This document shows positions 16,273-25,940 of a DNA stretch of 64,000 nucleotides, one piece after another (the stretch's first letter is position 1; the number at the start of each line of letters is the position of its first letter). The translations under genes and the position numbers were made by a program. The notes under the pieces are model-generated. The model searched no databases and was not told the origin of the DNA. It saw only the letters and a program-made list of their open reading frames with translations. The stretch comes from Glaciecola sp965658765 (GTDB lineage Bacteria; Pseudomonadota; Gammaproteobacteria; Enterobacterales; Alteromonadaceae): positions 14,087-78,086 of the forward strand of contig CBFHTO010000009.1 in assembly GCA_965658765.1 (NCBI GenBank). The letters are read 5' to 3'.

Positions 16273-18009
16273 TCACAGAAAATATACCCAATTGAGCATC
16301 ACCAAAACAATCGTGCCGTAAGTTAATGATATGGGCAAGCCTACTTTAGCAAAGTGCGAGAACTTATATTCTGAGGCGCTAAACACTAATAAATTTGTTT
16401 GATATCCATAAGGTGAAATAAAGCTAGCGCTCGCAGCGAAAGCTATGGCTAGGGCAAACGGCATTATTGGGGCATCCATCGCAATTACTAAACCATAAGC
16501 AAAAGGAAACATTAGCGCAGCAGCGGCATTATTGGTCACAAATTCAGTAAGTAATACAGTCATCACGTAAACAGCAATCAGAGCGTAGATAGGATGCATT
16601 TCCCCAAGTAGCGGAAGCGTATTCATTGCTATAATATCGATGATACCGGAGTTCTCGAGTGCAGTTGCTAAACTAAGCGCTCCTATTATCACGAGCATAA
16701 GATTCAGTGGAAGGTTTCGTTTTATTTCTGCAATGGACGAAATATTAAACACAATTAAGCTAGCAAGGAAAAACAGCAAGCCATTGACTAGAGGAATAAC
16801 TGAAAGAGCCGCTAGCGCTATTGTTGTGCAAAAGCCAAGTAAGGTGAAGGCTTCTTGATAAGGACTCAATTTACGCTTAAGTTTTTTTTCGGATACGATG
16901 AAGAAGTTCTTATTGATGTTGTCTCGACCTTGAAAATCATTACCCGTTGCTAACAGCAAAAAGTCACCCGCTTGTAACTTCAATTCTCCTAATTTACCTG
17001 ATAAAGATTCGCCATCGCGACGAATCGCTACAACCGCTGCGTCGAATAGGGCGCGGAAGCCAACTTGTTTTAAACTTTTATTGATTATATGAGAGCGGTT
17101 GGAGATTATGACCTCGGTTAAGTTATCTTTTAATAATCCGTTTGCTTCGGCAAACATGCTTAAGCCTTTGATGTGACCTAAACTATCAAACTTCTTCACA
17201 TTTCCGCTGAAAATAAGCTTGTCACCAGCTTCTATCAACATTTCAGGGCTAACAGGCGAGATTACTTTTCCCTGACGAACCAGTTCTATTAAAAATAGCT
17301 CTGGTAAATTTCTAAGGTGATTTTCTTCAACAGTTTTGCCAATTAACTGAGAATTTGGTTCAACATCCGCCTCGATAAAGTAGTGTTGATATTTTCCTTG
17401 ATTAGTTTCAAGTTCAGGTAAAAACGGGCTTAATATAAATAGCAGAAGTCCACAGCCCAAGCCCGCTGTGAGTCCAAAGACGGTAAAATCAAAAAATGCA
17501 AAGCCCGAATGACCGTGCTCTATCAAAAAACTATCAACAATTAAGTTAGTGGACGTTCCAATGAGCGTCACCGTGCCGCCGAGAATTGCAGCATAAGAGA
17601 GAGGAATTAATAGTTTTGAGGGAGCAATATATTGATTTTGTTTGATTGGACTTATTAAACTCGCCACTACTGCTGTGTTGTTTAGTAGCGCAGACGAGCT
17701 AAAGGTTACTGCAAACATTCGCCAAAAGCTTGAGATGTATGACTTGTTAATAAGTGCTCGACCAAGTCGTAAAATTAAAGCAGTTTTGTCAATCGAATGA
17801 CTGACCAACAAGAGCAAGACGAGTGTTATTAAACCTAAGTTGCTCGCATTGTTAAGTACGTCTTTGAATTCTAACTGCTGTGTAAGAATAAGCAGAAGGG
17901 TGCAAGCTGAAAATACGCTGGCTGGTCGACTTTTAGACAAAACAAGTGTCGCAATCGTGACGATAAAAATCGACAGGACGATCAGTTGGTTAGCATCTAG
18001 GTTTAACAT
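16273..18009 (-). CDS. SLC13/DASS-family permease with two RCK_C (TrkA-C) domains, probable sulfate transporter
   Basis: A 578-residue protein. The first transport half carries the signature LTLIGTSTNLIVDSFLIEHG (about residues 145-164), two cytosolic RCK_C domains lie in the middle (about 205-375, with LIGKTVEENHLRNLPELFL and the repeat LLLATGNDF), and the second half ends with ASASFISPYGYQTNLLV. This architecture is shared by SLC13-type anion transporters encoded beside cysDN in Vibrio and Shewanella, so sulfate uptake is the likely role (inference from context). It lies 270 nt after cysN in the same direction. The start ATG has no strong ribosome site. Confidence 0.85.
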   Translation of the reverse strand: MLNLDANQLIVLSIFIVTIATLVLSKSRPASVFSACTLLLILTQQLEFKDVLNNASNLGLITLVLLLLVSHSIDKTALILRLGRALINKSYISSFWRMFAVTFSSSALLNNTAVVASLISPIKQNQYIAPSKLLIPLSYAAILGGTVTLIGTSTNLIVDSFLIEHGHSGFAFFDFTVFGLTAGLGCGLLLFILSPFLPELETNQGKYQHYFIEADVEPNSQLIGKTVEENHLRNLPELFLIELVRQGKVISPVSPEMLIEAGDKLIFSGNVKKFDSLGHIKGLSMFAEANGLLKDNLTEVIISNRSHIINKSLKQVGFRALFDAAVVAIRRDGESLSGKLGELKLQAGDFLLLATGNDFQGRDNINKNFFIVSEKKLKRKLSPYQEAFTLLGFCTTIALAALSVIPLVNGLLFFLASLIVFNISSIAEIKRNLPLNLMLVIIGALSLATALENSGIIDIIAMNTLPLLGEMHPIYALIAVYVMTVLLTEFVTNNAAAALMFPFAYGLVIAMDAPIMPFALAIAFAASASFISPYGYQTNLLVFSASEYKFSHFAKVGLPISLTYGTIVLVMLNWVYFL

Positions 18010-18227
18010 CGTGTTTTGGCATATCGGAACATTTTATTGTTCATGACTTGTTGATAAAAAGCGCATTAACAAATTATAGCTCCTTTCCTCGGACTGTTTG
18101 GTGAGAGTTTTTCAGGTAAGGGTTCTAAGAGCATTAGTTTGAGAACTTTACCTTAAGAGATTTTTCAGCGAGTACGTTTATCTTTAGCTATTTTCATCCA
18201 AGACCCGCCGTCGACATCCATACTTTG

Positions 18228-18279
18228 AACAGAATAGTGACACGACCTTAGATGCATGTCACTATTCCACACGGTCGTT
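18228..18279 (-). other. strong hairpin with possible pseudoknot just after cysN
   Basis: GAATAGTGACA (18232-18242) and TGTCACTATTC (18257-18267) form a perfect 11-bp stem. The 14-nt loop starts with CGACC (18243-18247), which is complementary to GGTCG (18273-18277) outside the stem next to the cysN stop, the layout of an H-type pseudoknot. No U-run follows on either strand, so a simple terminator is not a good explanation. Confidence 0.45.
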
Positions 18280-19686
18280 TTATAGCTTACTGATGTCTGC
18301 AGCTCCCCAATGAGGGAAATGCTTACGAACAAGCTCATTAAACTCCAACTCAAAATCAGAAAACTCATGTTTTTGCTTGGCCTTGTCAATCGCATGAATG
18401 ACCATTCCGGCCCCCACTGTACTGTTGCTCATTCGATCTATCACAATAAACGCTCCAGTCGCCCTATTATGCTGATAGGGGTCGCAGGCAATTTCTTGAG
18501 TAAGGCTAACATCTACTACTGCTATTTCGTTTAGGTTAAGGTGCAATGCGGTGCTTTCTTCAAGCGTATTGACATCTATTTTGTTCTCTAAGCTAGACAC
18601 ACTTCCGCTAACCGTTTTTGTTGCGAATTTAAAACTGTATTGCTTATTAGGTATTAATGCTTCTTCAGCCATCCAAACAAGGTGTGTTTTAAACTGACTA
18701 CTCACAATGGGAAGGTTGTTTGATTTTACAATCACATCGCCGCGTGAAATATCTATTTCATCGTTTAGGGTAATGGTTACAGCACTCGGAGCACTGCCAT
18801 TTTCTAAATCACCGTCAAAAGTATGAATGGATTTGACCGTTGAGCTTTTTCCAGAAGGTAACACCGTGACAGCATCAGAAACATTAACTTGCCCCGAAAC
18901 AATCGTACCAGCAAAGCCTCTAAAATTAAGATTCGGCCGATTGACATACTGCACGGGGAATCGAAAATCATCGTTACGTTGATTCGTGATTTCAGCGTCT
19001 TCTAATAGTGTCATCAGAGTAGGGCCATCATACCAAGGTGTACTCTTTGAAGGGTTGACGACATTGTCACCCTCTAGCGCAGAAATTGGTACAAACTTGA
19101 TGTCCGGAATATTTAGTTGTTTTGAAAACACGATAAAGTCTTCTTTTATTTTATTGAAGACTTCTTCGCTATACTCCATGAGGTCCATCTTATTGATCGC
19201 TACAATTGCGTGTTTAATACCAAGCAAAGATGCCAAAAAAGAATGGCGTTTGGTTTGAGTCTTAATTCCAGCTCTCGCATCGACCATCAGTATCGCTAAA
19301 TCACAAGTCGATGCGCCAGTCACCATGTTGCGAGTATATTGTTCGTGTCCTGGAGTATCTGCAATAATAAATTTACGTTTGTCTGTCGAAAAGTATCGAT
19401 AAGCAACATCAATCGTGATGCCCTGTTCTCGTTCTGATTGCAAACCATCTACTAGCAAGGCCAAATCTACTTTTTCGCCAGTTGTTCCGACTTTTTTACT
19501 GTCTTTGGTGATGGCGGCGAGCTGGTCTTCGTAAATCATTTTTGAATCGTGTAACAAGCGGCCAATTAAGGTGCTTTTGCCGTCATCAACACTTCCACAA
19601 GTAAGGAATCTAAGTAAGTCTTTGCGTTCATGCGCGGCTAAATATTCGTGTATGTCTGTGCGTAAAAGTTCGGTTTCATTAAACAT
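18280..19686 (-). CDS. cysN: CysN, GTPase subunit of sulfate adenylyltransferase
   Basis: With CysD it makes adenosine 5'-phosphosulfate from ATP and sulfate, GTP hydrolysis driving the reaction. The 468-residue EF-Tu-like protein has G1 GSVDDGKST (31-39), G3 DTPGH, G4 INKMD and EF-Tu domains II and III after about residue 235. There is no C-terminal APS kinase domain, in agreement with the separate cysC gene. It follows cysQ by 1 nt. Here cysD and cysN are separated by cysC and cysQ, which differs from the usual adjacent cysDN. Confidence 0.96.
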   Translation of the reverse strand: MFNETELLRTDIHEYLAAHERKDLLRFLTCGSVDDGKSTLIGRLLHDSKMIYEDQLAAITKDSKKVGTTGEKVDLALLVDGLQSEREQGITIDVAYRYFSTDKRKFIIADTPGHEQYTRNMVTGASTCDLAILMVDARAGIKTQTKRHSFLASLLGIKHAIVAINKMDLMEYSEEVFNKIKEDFIVFSKQLNIPDIKFVPISALEGDNVVNPSKSTPWYDGPTLMTLLEDAEITNQRNDDFRFPVQYVNRPNLNFRGFAGTIVSGQVNVSDAVTVLPSGKSSTVKSIHTFDGDLENGSAPSAVTITLNDEIDISRGDVIVKSNNLPIVSSQFKTHLVWMAEEALIPNKQYSFKFATKTVSGSVSSLENKIDVNTLEESTALHLNLNEIAVVDVSLTQEIACDPYQHNRATGAFIVIDRMSNSTVGAGMVIHAIDKAKQKHEFSDFELEFNELVRKHFPHWGAADISKL

Positions 19687-19687
19687 G

Positions 19688-20485
19688 TTAAAAACTGACC
19701 ATAAAGTAAGGGTTTAATAAAGATTCTTTTTGGTTGTAGCGTAGCGGGTGCGCATCTTCACTTAATGGATCATTGACGTCCAAGATGCTGACTTTCCCTC
19801 CCGACGCTTTTACTACAGCATGTGCTGCCGCTGTATCCCATTCACTCGTAGGTCCTACTCGTGGATACAAATGCGCCTCACCGCATGCGACTAAACATAA
19901 CTTTAAGGAGCTACCCATTGCCACAAGTTCAGAATCTCCGTCTAGCTTAGCCAAAATAGTATGAATTTCTGGGCTTTGATGTGAGCGGCTACCAACAACT
20001 TTCCATGTATCACCTGCTTTTGGTGATTTCACTTTGATCTCAGTTTTGTTCCCATCCTCTAGCTTGAAAGCCCCCAGTTTTTTCGCTCCAACATAAGTTG
20101 TGTTCAGCACTGGCGCGTGCACTACACCAAAAACGGGTTCACCAAATTCAATAAGCGCTATGTTTACAGTGAATTCCCCGTTTTTCTTTATAAATTCTTT
20201 TGTGCCATCAAGAGGATCAACCAACCAGTATTTTGTCCATGACTTGCGCTCCTCCCAATCAATATCAGCCGATTCTTCTGATAAAATGGGCAAATCGCTT
20301 ATTTTGGCAAGACGCTCGACAATTAATTGGTGCGCCGCTAAATCAGCTTCGGTTAGAGGACTCGAGTCGGACTTGTCATAAACAGCAAAATCTTGCTGAT
20401 AAATTTCGAGAATTTTCTTACCTGCATCAAGCGCAATATTGGTTACTGCATTAATATTCGTTTCACTTAATTCAAAAACACTCAC
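19688..20485 (-). CDS. cysQ: CysQ, 3'(2'),5'-bisphosphate nucleotidase
   Basis: Removes 3'-phosphate from PAP, the toxic by-product of PAPS reduction, and may limit PAPS. The 265-residue inositol-monophosphatase fold protein shows the metal-binding SEES (69-72) and DPLDGTKEF (90-98) and the second site SEWDTAAAHAVVKASGG. Start overlaps the end of cysC by 4 nt and its stop is 1 nt from cysN, so it is firmly within the sulfate-activation operon. Confidence 0.95.
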   Translation of the reverse strand: MSVFELSETNINAVTNIALDAGKKILEIYQQDFAVYDKSDSSPLTEADLAAHQLIVERLAKISDLPILSEESADIDWEERKSWTKYWLVDPLDGTKEFIKKNGEFTVNIALIEFGEPVFGVVHAPVLNTTYVGAKKLGAFKLEDGNKTEIKVKSPKAGDTWKVVGSRSHQSPEIHTILAKLDGDSELVAMGSSLKLCLVACGEAHLYPRVGPTSEWDTAAAHAVVKASGGKVSILDVNDPLSEDAHPLRYNQKESLLNPYFMVSF

Positions 20486-21078
20486 AGTACATATCCTTGT
20501 TCTTTTAGCGCAAAGTAAAGTCGTTCTGCCGTCTCTTGTGGGCTTTCATCCTGGTGCGCAAGGTGAATTTCAGGAGAAGTAGGTGCCTGATATTCAGAGT
20601 CGATTCCAGTAAAGTGTTTTATATCTCCACTTCTTGCTTTCTTATACAGACCTTTCGGGTCTCGTTGCTCACAGACTTCCAATGGAGTATCAACAAAGAC
20701 TTCAATAAATTCTTTTTCGCCTAAAAGTGAGCGGCAATACTCTCTATCGTCTTTAAATGGAGAAATAAACGCAGTGATCACAATCATTCCAGCATCCACA
20801 AACAACTTACTCACTTCGCTAATGCGACGAATGTTTTCTACTCGCGCTTTATCGTCAAAACCTAAATCACCGCAAAGCCCGTGTCTTACATTATCACCAT
20901 CGAGTAAGTAAGTGCTGTGTTTGGTATCGAAGAGTTTCTTTTCTAGTAAGTTGGCTATGGTAGATTTACCCGAACCACTCAAACCAGTTAACCAAATCAC
21001 GCTCGGTGACTGATTCAGGGCCTTTGCTCGTGCCTGCTTGTCGACGGTATGTTGGTGCCAGACTAAATTAGTAGACAT
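20482..21078 (-). CDS. cysC: CysC, adenylylsulfate kinase
   Basis: Phosphorylates APS to PAPS. A 198-residue kinase with Walker A TGLSGSGKST (31-40), the APS-binding DGDNVRHGLCGDLGF, and FISPFKDDREYCR with EVFVDTPLEVCEQRDPKGLY. The start codon overlaps the last base of the cysD stop; the end overlaps cysQ by 4 nt. Confidence 0.96.
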   Translation of the reverse strand: MSTNLVWHQHTVDKQARAKALNQSPSVIWLTGLSGSGKSTIANLLEKKLFDTKHSTYLLDGDNVRHGLCGDLGFDDKARVENIRRISEVSKLFVDAGMIVITAFISPFKDDREYCRSLLGEKEFIEVFVDTPLEVCEQRDPKGLYKKARSGDIKHFTGIDSEYQAPTSPEIHLAHQDESPQETAERLYFALKEQGYVL

Positions 21079-21992
21079 TAAAAATAACCCTCCATCTTTT
21101 TCTTTTCCATTGAACCTGATGAATCATGATCAATGACTCGTCCTTGGCGCTCAGATGTTTTCGTTAATAGCATTTCTTGGATCACTTCAGGAAGCGTACT
21201 AGCTTCAGATTCGACTGCACCAGTGAGTGGATAGCAGCCTAATGTTCTAAAGCGCACGGATTTCATTTGAGGCACTTCTCCCTCATTAAGTGGCATTCTG
21301 TCGTCATCCACCATGATCAGTACGCCGTCTCGCTCAACAACTGGCCTTGGTTTTGCCAAATATAAAGATGGGATCTCAATACCTTCAAGGTAGATATATT
21401 GCCATATATCTAATTCGGTCCAATTTGACATAGGGAAAACGCGAATGCTTTCGCCTTTATTAATTTGAGAGTTATAAATATTCCATAACTCAGGCCTTTG
21501 ATTTTTAGGATCCCAGCGATGATTTTCATCTCTAAACGAGTAAACGCGCTCTTTTGCTCGTGATTTTTCTTCATCTCTTCTAGCACCACCAAAGGCCGCG
21601 TCAAATTTATACTTATCTAACGCTTGTTTTAAGGCAACAGTTTTCATTATATCTGTATGTTTTGCACTGCCAACTGAAAACGGATTAACACCCTGTTCAA
21701 CACCCTCTTGGTTAGTATGAACTAACAAATTGAGATTATGCTTCTTCGCCATTTTGTCGCGAAATTCAATCATTTCTCTGAATTTCCAAGTTGTATCAAC
21801 GTGCAACAGGGGAAATGGAATCGTACCGGGTGAAAAGGCTTTGCGGGCTAAATGCAGTAAAACGGAAGAGTCTTTGCCAACGGAGTACAACATTACTGGG
21901 TTTTCAAATTCAGCGGCAACCTCTCGGAAAATATGTATACTTTCAGCTTCTAGTTGCCGGAGGTGACTTATACTGGACGTGCTTGTGCTCAT
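21078..21992 (-). CDS. cysD: CysD, catalytic subunit of sulfate adenylyltransferase
   Basis: ATP pyrophosphatase-type subunit that joins sulfate to AMP. The 304-residue protein has the PP-loop YSVGKDSSVLLHLARK (about 36-51), PLLHVDTTWKFREM, the arginine-rich GGARRDEEKSRAKERVYSFR and the C-terminal RQGRVIDHDSSGSMEKKKM that is nearly invariant in CysD. First gene of the cys cluster, with a candidate sigma-70 promoter about 130 nt upstream. Confidence 0.97.
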   Translation of the reverse strand: MSTSTSSISHLRQLEAESIHIFREVAAEFENPVMLYSVGKDSSVLLHLARKAFSPGTIPFPLLHVDTTWKFREMIEFRDKMAKKHNLNLLVHTNQEGVEQGVNPFSVGSAKHTDIMKTVALKQALDKYKFDAAFGGARRDEEKSRAKERVYSFRDENHRWDPKNQRPELWNIYNSQINKGESIRVFPMSNWTELDIWQYIYLEGIEIPSLYLAKPRPVVERDGVLIMVDDDRMPLNEGEVPQMKSVRFRTLGCYPLTGAVESEASTLPEVIQEMLLTKTSERQGRVIDHDSSGSMEKKKMEGYF

Positions 21993-22128
21993 ATAAATAA
22001 ATCCAATTTATTTTGTACGTTTATCAGGGGCGGTGTCATAGTAAATCTGACGATCGCAATTCATAACTTTAGAGATTAGCACAATCTGTGTAAATGAATT
22101 ATCACGTTTTGATATGCTTAATTCCGAA

Positions 22129-22157
22129 ATTATAGCTTTCTATAACCATAATGTATA
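22129..22157 (-). promoter_or_regulatory. candidate sigma-70 promoter of the cysDCQN operon
   Basis: On the minus strand TATACA (22157-22152), a 17-nt spacer, then TATAAT (22134-22129). It predicts a 5' leader of about 130 nt before cysD. The weak -35 would suit an activator such as CysB, but no CysB site could be assigned by eye. Confidence 0.4.
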
Positions 22158-22232
22158 ACGCGATATCTTGCAGTAAAAAAATGCTCGAAAATATACGTCG
22201 TGTTATTGAGAATAAAACTGAGGATTGCTTGA

Positions 22233-23453
22233 CTATAAGATGGCTTCTAGACGCTCGTCTGCCCACACTCCAGACTCCAAATAGGTCTGCAGAACGGCAT
22301 GAGTATCCGTAGAGAAACGCTTACAGGTTTTCTCCATATCGTTCCAATTCGCTTTTTCAAGCTGATGACAAAGTTTAACGAAGTCTGCTAACCAACCTTT
22401 ATTTACCAATAACGCTTCCTTAATATTATCCGCAAGGTGCATTTTGCCAACTAGCTCATCAATATCAGCATCCATCATTGCGTCGATAAGAGAAAGCATA
22501 CCGACTAAAAACGCGGAAGAGATATGTTGTTTAAACTGAGTTTGCTCAGCGAGTTGCTCACAAAATTTCGCTCTATGAAGTGAAAGGCGAACCAATTCTG
22601 TCGGTTTGCCTTCCCCGAATGTCGCAGCAAAAATGAGCATAATGAATTTCTTCAGCTCACGTTCCCCAAGCATAACTACCGCTTGTTTGATATTTTCGAT
22701 TTTTCGACGGCGCGCAAAAAGTGGTGATTGTGTATATCGCAGCAACTTAAAGGATAGGGCAACGTCTGCTTCAAAAGCTTCGCTGATAAGCCTAAAATCA
22801 GGAACTTCCTTATTAACTTCCTTCATTAATGTGCTAATAAGGGACTGAGATGGAGAAAGGCTATGGCTTTTAATTACTTCTGGTTTACTGAAAAAGTAGC
22901 CTTGAAACAATTCGAAACCAAGTTCTTTATATTTTTGAAACTCTTCGTGAGTTTCCACTTTTTCAGCAAGGAAGCGTATATGAGAGTAGCGCTTTCTTAA
23001 CTCGCCTATTTCATCTAATTGCCTTTCTGATATGGCTTGAATATCAATTTTAATAATATGGCATATTCTGTAAAAGCCTTCCCACGCCATGTCATGAATA
23101 AAATCATCAAGCGCAATTATGTAGCCCTTCGAAGCAAGCTTTTCTAATTCGCACCTCACGGTTTCAGTAGGGCTTACGTCTTCTAATACTTCAACAACAA
23201 TCTGATTGTTTGGCAAAAGAGAAGGATAGCCTTTTAAAATTGAATCTTCCGTAAAATTGATGAAAGCGAGTTTTCCATTCCGTATACGGTCAAGCCCTAA
23301 ATCAAGTTGCAAACCTTCGATCATCTTTGAGGTAGCCTTCTCCTGATCAACATCAGGGAAAGCATTTTCAATACTAGTTCGAAATAACAACTCATACGCA
23401 AAAACGTTTTTGTTGATATCTAAAATAGGTTGTCTTGCAGCAAAAAAGGCCAT
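22233..23453 (-). CDS. EAL-HDOD signalling protein (YuxH/CdgJ type), probably catalytically inactive
   Basis: A 406-residue protein with an N-terminal EAL-fold domain (about 1-200) and a C-terminal HDOD domain (about 205-400). The EAL motif is replaced by YELLFR, the metal-binding residues are only partly kept (ALDDF present, EGVE reads EKVE), so c-di-GMP hydrolysis is unlikely. FQGYFFSKP is kept. HDOD domains mediate protein contacts. Close relatives such as Vibrio cholerae CdgJ affect motility. Single gene between putP and the cys operon. Confidence 0.85.
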   Translation of the reverse strand: MAFFAARQPILDINKNVFAYELLFRTSIENAFPDVDQEKATSKMIEGLQLDLGLDRIRNGKLAFINFTEDSILKGYPSLLPNNQIVVEVLEDVSPTETVRCELEKLASKGYIIALDDFIHDMAWEGFYRICHIIKIDIQAISERQLDEIGELRKRYSHIRFLAEKVETHEEFQKYKELGFELFQGYFFSKPEVIKSHSLSPSQSLISTLMKEVNKEVPDFRLISEAFEADVALSFKLLRYTQSPLFARRRKIENIKQAVVMLGERELKKFIMLIFAATFGEGKPTELVRLSLHRAKFCEQLAEQTQFKQHISSAFLVGMLSLIDAMMDADIDELVGKMHLADNIKEALLVNKGWLADFVKLCHQLEKANWNDMEKTCKRFSTDTHAVLQTYLESGVWADERLEAIL

Positions 23454-23484
23454 TTATTTCCTAGGCTCAACTACTTAAATAAGC

Positions 23485-23501
23485 ACGACCCTTAGGGTCG
23501 T
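23485..23501 (-). terminator. candidate terminator after putP
   Basis: A perfect 7-bp stem, ACGACCC/GGGTCGT, with a 3-nt loop lies 6 nt past the putP stop codon. The downstream T content is low (GCTTATTT), so termination may be weak. Confidence 0.4.
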
Positions 23502-23506
23502 TATGC

Positions 23507-25018
23507 CTACTGTGTTTTGTATTCTTTATCGAATTTATCGAATAAGTCATTTATTTCAGTTTGTTGATTGGGCTTCATTAAACTGACTACAAAGATAACG
23601 GCCGAGCTTACCAAAAAACCAGGAATTATTTCATAGACTTCAGACGAAAGTGTTGTACCAGATGCGTCAATTGGAACAAAGATCCAAATTAAAACGGTAA
23701 TGGTTCCGGCAACGATGCCACAAAGAGCAGCAAGTTTGGTCATTTTCTTCCACAGCAGCGAGATAATGACCAAGGGACCAAACGCAGAACCAAATCCAGC
23801 CCAAGCATTACTTACGAGTGATAATATCGTTTTATTCTCACCAAGTGCAAGCACAATTGCGGCGATCGCAACCACAATTACACAGAGTCTTCCGACCAAA
23901 ACTTGTTGCTTTTCTGTTGCACTGGTATTTAAAAAGCTCGCGTACACATCACGTGTTAAGGAACTTGAAGTAACCAGTAATTGAGAAGATATGGTACTCA
24001 TAATAGCTGCTAAAATAGCTGCGAGTAAAAAGCCGCCAATGAAAGGATTAAATAGAAGTTGCGACAGCACAATAAAGATTGTCTCGGCATCTTCTAAACG
24101 AATATTCTCGTTACTAACATAGGCTAAGCCAAACAAGCCAGTCATTGCGGCTCCTACCAAAGATACAATCATCCAGCTCATGCCAATGCGACGCGCGGCA
24201 GGAATCGCTTTAACGCCGCTGATGGCCATAAACCGCACAATAATATGGGGTTGGCCAAAATATCCTAAGCCCCAAGACAATAAAGAAATGATACCAATAG
24301 TACTAAGCACCTCAGAGGTACTTGCGTCGGTATATAAAGACAATAACTGCGGATTTATGTCCGCCAGTGTATTTAAGGTGGCATTAATACCACCTAACTC
24401 AAAGATGACTACGCTTGGCACCAGAATAAGTGCGATGAACATAATGATGCCTTGAATGAAGTCAGTCAAAGAAACAGCCATGAAGCCGCCAAAAAATGTA
24501 TAAGTGACAACCACACCCGCGGTTAAAAATATGCCTAATTGATAACTCAAACCAAAGGAAGATTCGAATAACTTTCCGCCTGCGACTACGCCAGATGAGG
24601 TGTATAGCGTAAAGAAAAGGATAATGACAAGCGATGAAATTACGCGCAACATCCTGGATTTATCAAAAAAGCGGTTTTCAAAATAGTCAGGGAGAGTAAT
24701 TGAGTCATTCGCCACTTCGGTAAAGACGCGCAAACGAGGGGCAACCACTAAATAATTGACCCATGCTCCGATGATAAGCCCAATGGCTATCCATAGGGAG
24801 GATGCGCCACTAATAAACATTGCGCCAGGGATCCCCATTAACATCCAGCCACTCATGTCCGATGCTCCAGCGGAAAGAGCAGTGACGGGAGCAGACAGTT
24901 TGCGTCCACCAAGTAGATAGCCGGATGCACTCTCTTCGTTTGTTCGGTAGGCGTAAAGTCCTATTCCGAGCATTGCAATAAAGTAAATCGCTAACGAAAC
25001 GTAAGTGCCAAATTCCAT
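23507..25018 (-). CDS. putP: PutP, sodium/proline symporter
   Basis: A 503-residue member of the solute:sodium symporter family (13 helices). Sequence features are GYLLGGRKLSAPVTALSAGA in the first loop, ASDMSGWMLMGIPGA (sodium and substrate site in TM2), the FGQPHIIVRFMA segment and the helix pair AAILAAIMSTISSQLLV. These match PutP closely. It imports proline as nutrient or osmolyte. Monocistronic; the 214-nt gap to the sigma-factor operon holds nothing else recognisable. Confidence 0.93.
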   Translation of the reverse strand: MEFGTYVSLAIYFIAMLGIGLYAYRTNEESASGYLLGGRKLSAPVTALSAGASDMSGWMLMGIPGAMFISGASSLWIAIGLIIGAWVNYLVVAPRLRVFTEVANDSITLPDYFENRFFDKSRMLRVISSLVIILFFTLYTSSGVVAGGKLFESSFGLSYQLGIFLTAGVVVTYTFFGGFMAVSLTDFIQGIIMFIALILVPSVVIFELGGINATLNTLADINPQLLSLYTDASTSEVLSTIGIISLLSWGLGYFGQPHIIVRFMAISGVKAIPAARRIGMSWMIVSLVGAAMTGLFGLAYVSNENIRLEDAETIFIVLSQLLFNPFIGGFLLAAILAAIMSTISSQLLVTSSSLTRDVYASFLNTSATEKQQVLVGRLCVIVVAIAAIVLALGENKTILSLVSNAWAGFGSAFGPLVIISLLWKKMTKLAALCGIVAGTITVLIWIFVPIDASGTTLSSEVYEIIPGFLVSSAVIFVVSLMKPNQQTEINDLFDKFDKEYKTQ

Positions 25019-25232
25019 GAAGTACTACCTTGTAATATTATAATTCTAATACCTAAGGTTAACATTTTGATAAAAAATTCTAAAGGCTAGTAGATTTTGG
25101 AATGCTTGTGCAGACGCATTAAACCCGCTCATGCTGGTTTATTATTTTCGTGCAAACAATATTGAAAAAGGAGCTTGCTAGCCCAACAAACACATTGCGT
25201 GATTATTGAGCTAGGCATAGTCATTCATCAAG

Positions 25233-25940
25233 TTATGCTGAGAATCTTAGGTTCTTTTTGGCGATTTCTGAAATATCTTCAACGTCTGATGGATCTTCAC
25301 CCACCACAATAATTTTTGCAGATTCAATTAAAAATGAAGCGCCCACATAGGTAGCATCCTTAAACCCACTCGCGATCGAATCACTGATAGATTCCGGCAC
25401 AACAAACAAAGATGTAAAACCGTTTTCACCCTTAATTACAAGGTGTAAGCTTTTGATTGTACTAAGGTAACAGTAATTAGCTGAAACTACTTCACCTAAG
25501 TCTGAGTTCGAAATTACTTTACCATTAAAGCTATCTAACTTGGCGTTTAGCTGTTCGATATTTACGACCGAGCTTTTAGCCATTTCAGCATTTAAATGGT
25601 CCATATGTGCAAGCACATCGTGAGTTAAATTACTGTTAGACACATTCATTACGCCGAAGCTAATAATACTTACTAAAGCAACTGATGCCGCCATCGCTAA
25701 GTACCATGGGCGCTGCTTTTGCTTTACTTTGTGTTGCTTAATTGATTGTCTTAAAATCAATTTTTCAGCTAAATTATCAGGCACTGGAATATTCATTGCC
25801 TCCTGAAGCTGACTTTCCATTAAACGGATTTCTTCCCAGAAACGTTGTTTTTCTGCGTCGTTCTTAGCAGCCTCAATCACTTCTGGATCTTTGGTAAAAG
25901 GGTCGGCATAGACCGCTTTTCTGAAACTTAAATCATCCAT
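25233..25940 (-). CDS. DUF3379 protein, probable anti-sigma factor
   Basis: The frame is open to 25955, but AGGAG lies 8 nt before an ATG at 25940, giving MDDLSFRKAVYADPF and 235 residues. One membrane helix (about residues 85-105) separates an acidic and helical N-terminal cytoplasmic part from a C-terminal periplasmic domain. The gene overlaps the end of an ECF sigma gene by 8 nt. DUF3379 genes regularly follow ECF sigma genes in Shewanella and Alteromonas, so a membrane anti-sigma role is likely, inferred from topology and context. No classical zinc-binding HxxxCxxC anti-sigma motif is seen. Confidence 0.8.
   Translation of the reverse strand: MDDLSFRKAVYADPFTKDPEVIEAAKNDAEKQRFWEEIRLMESQLQEAMNIPVPDNLAEKLILRQSIKQHKVKQKQRPWYLAMAASVALVSIISFGVMNVSNSNLTHDVLAHMDHLNAEMAKSSVVNIEQLNAKLDSFNGKVISNSDLGEVVSANYCYLSTIKSLHLVIKGENGFTSLFVVPESISDSIASGFKDATYVGASFLIESAKIIVVGEDPSDVEDISEIAKKNLRFSA

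Noticed and set aside
18165..18395. 76-codon minus-strand frame over the cysN end and the hairpin
   Set aside because: It is out of frame with CysN and crosses the palindromic element; no ribosome site.
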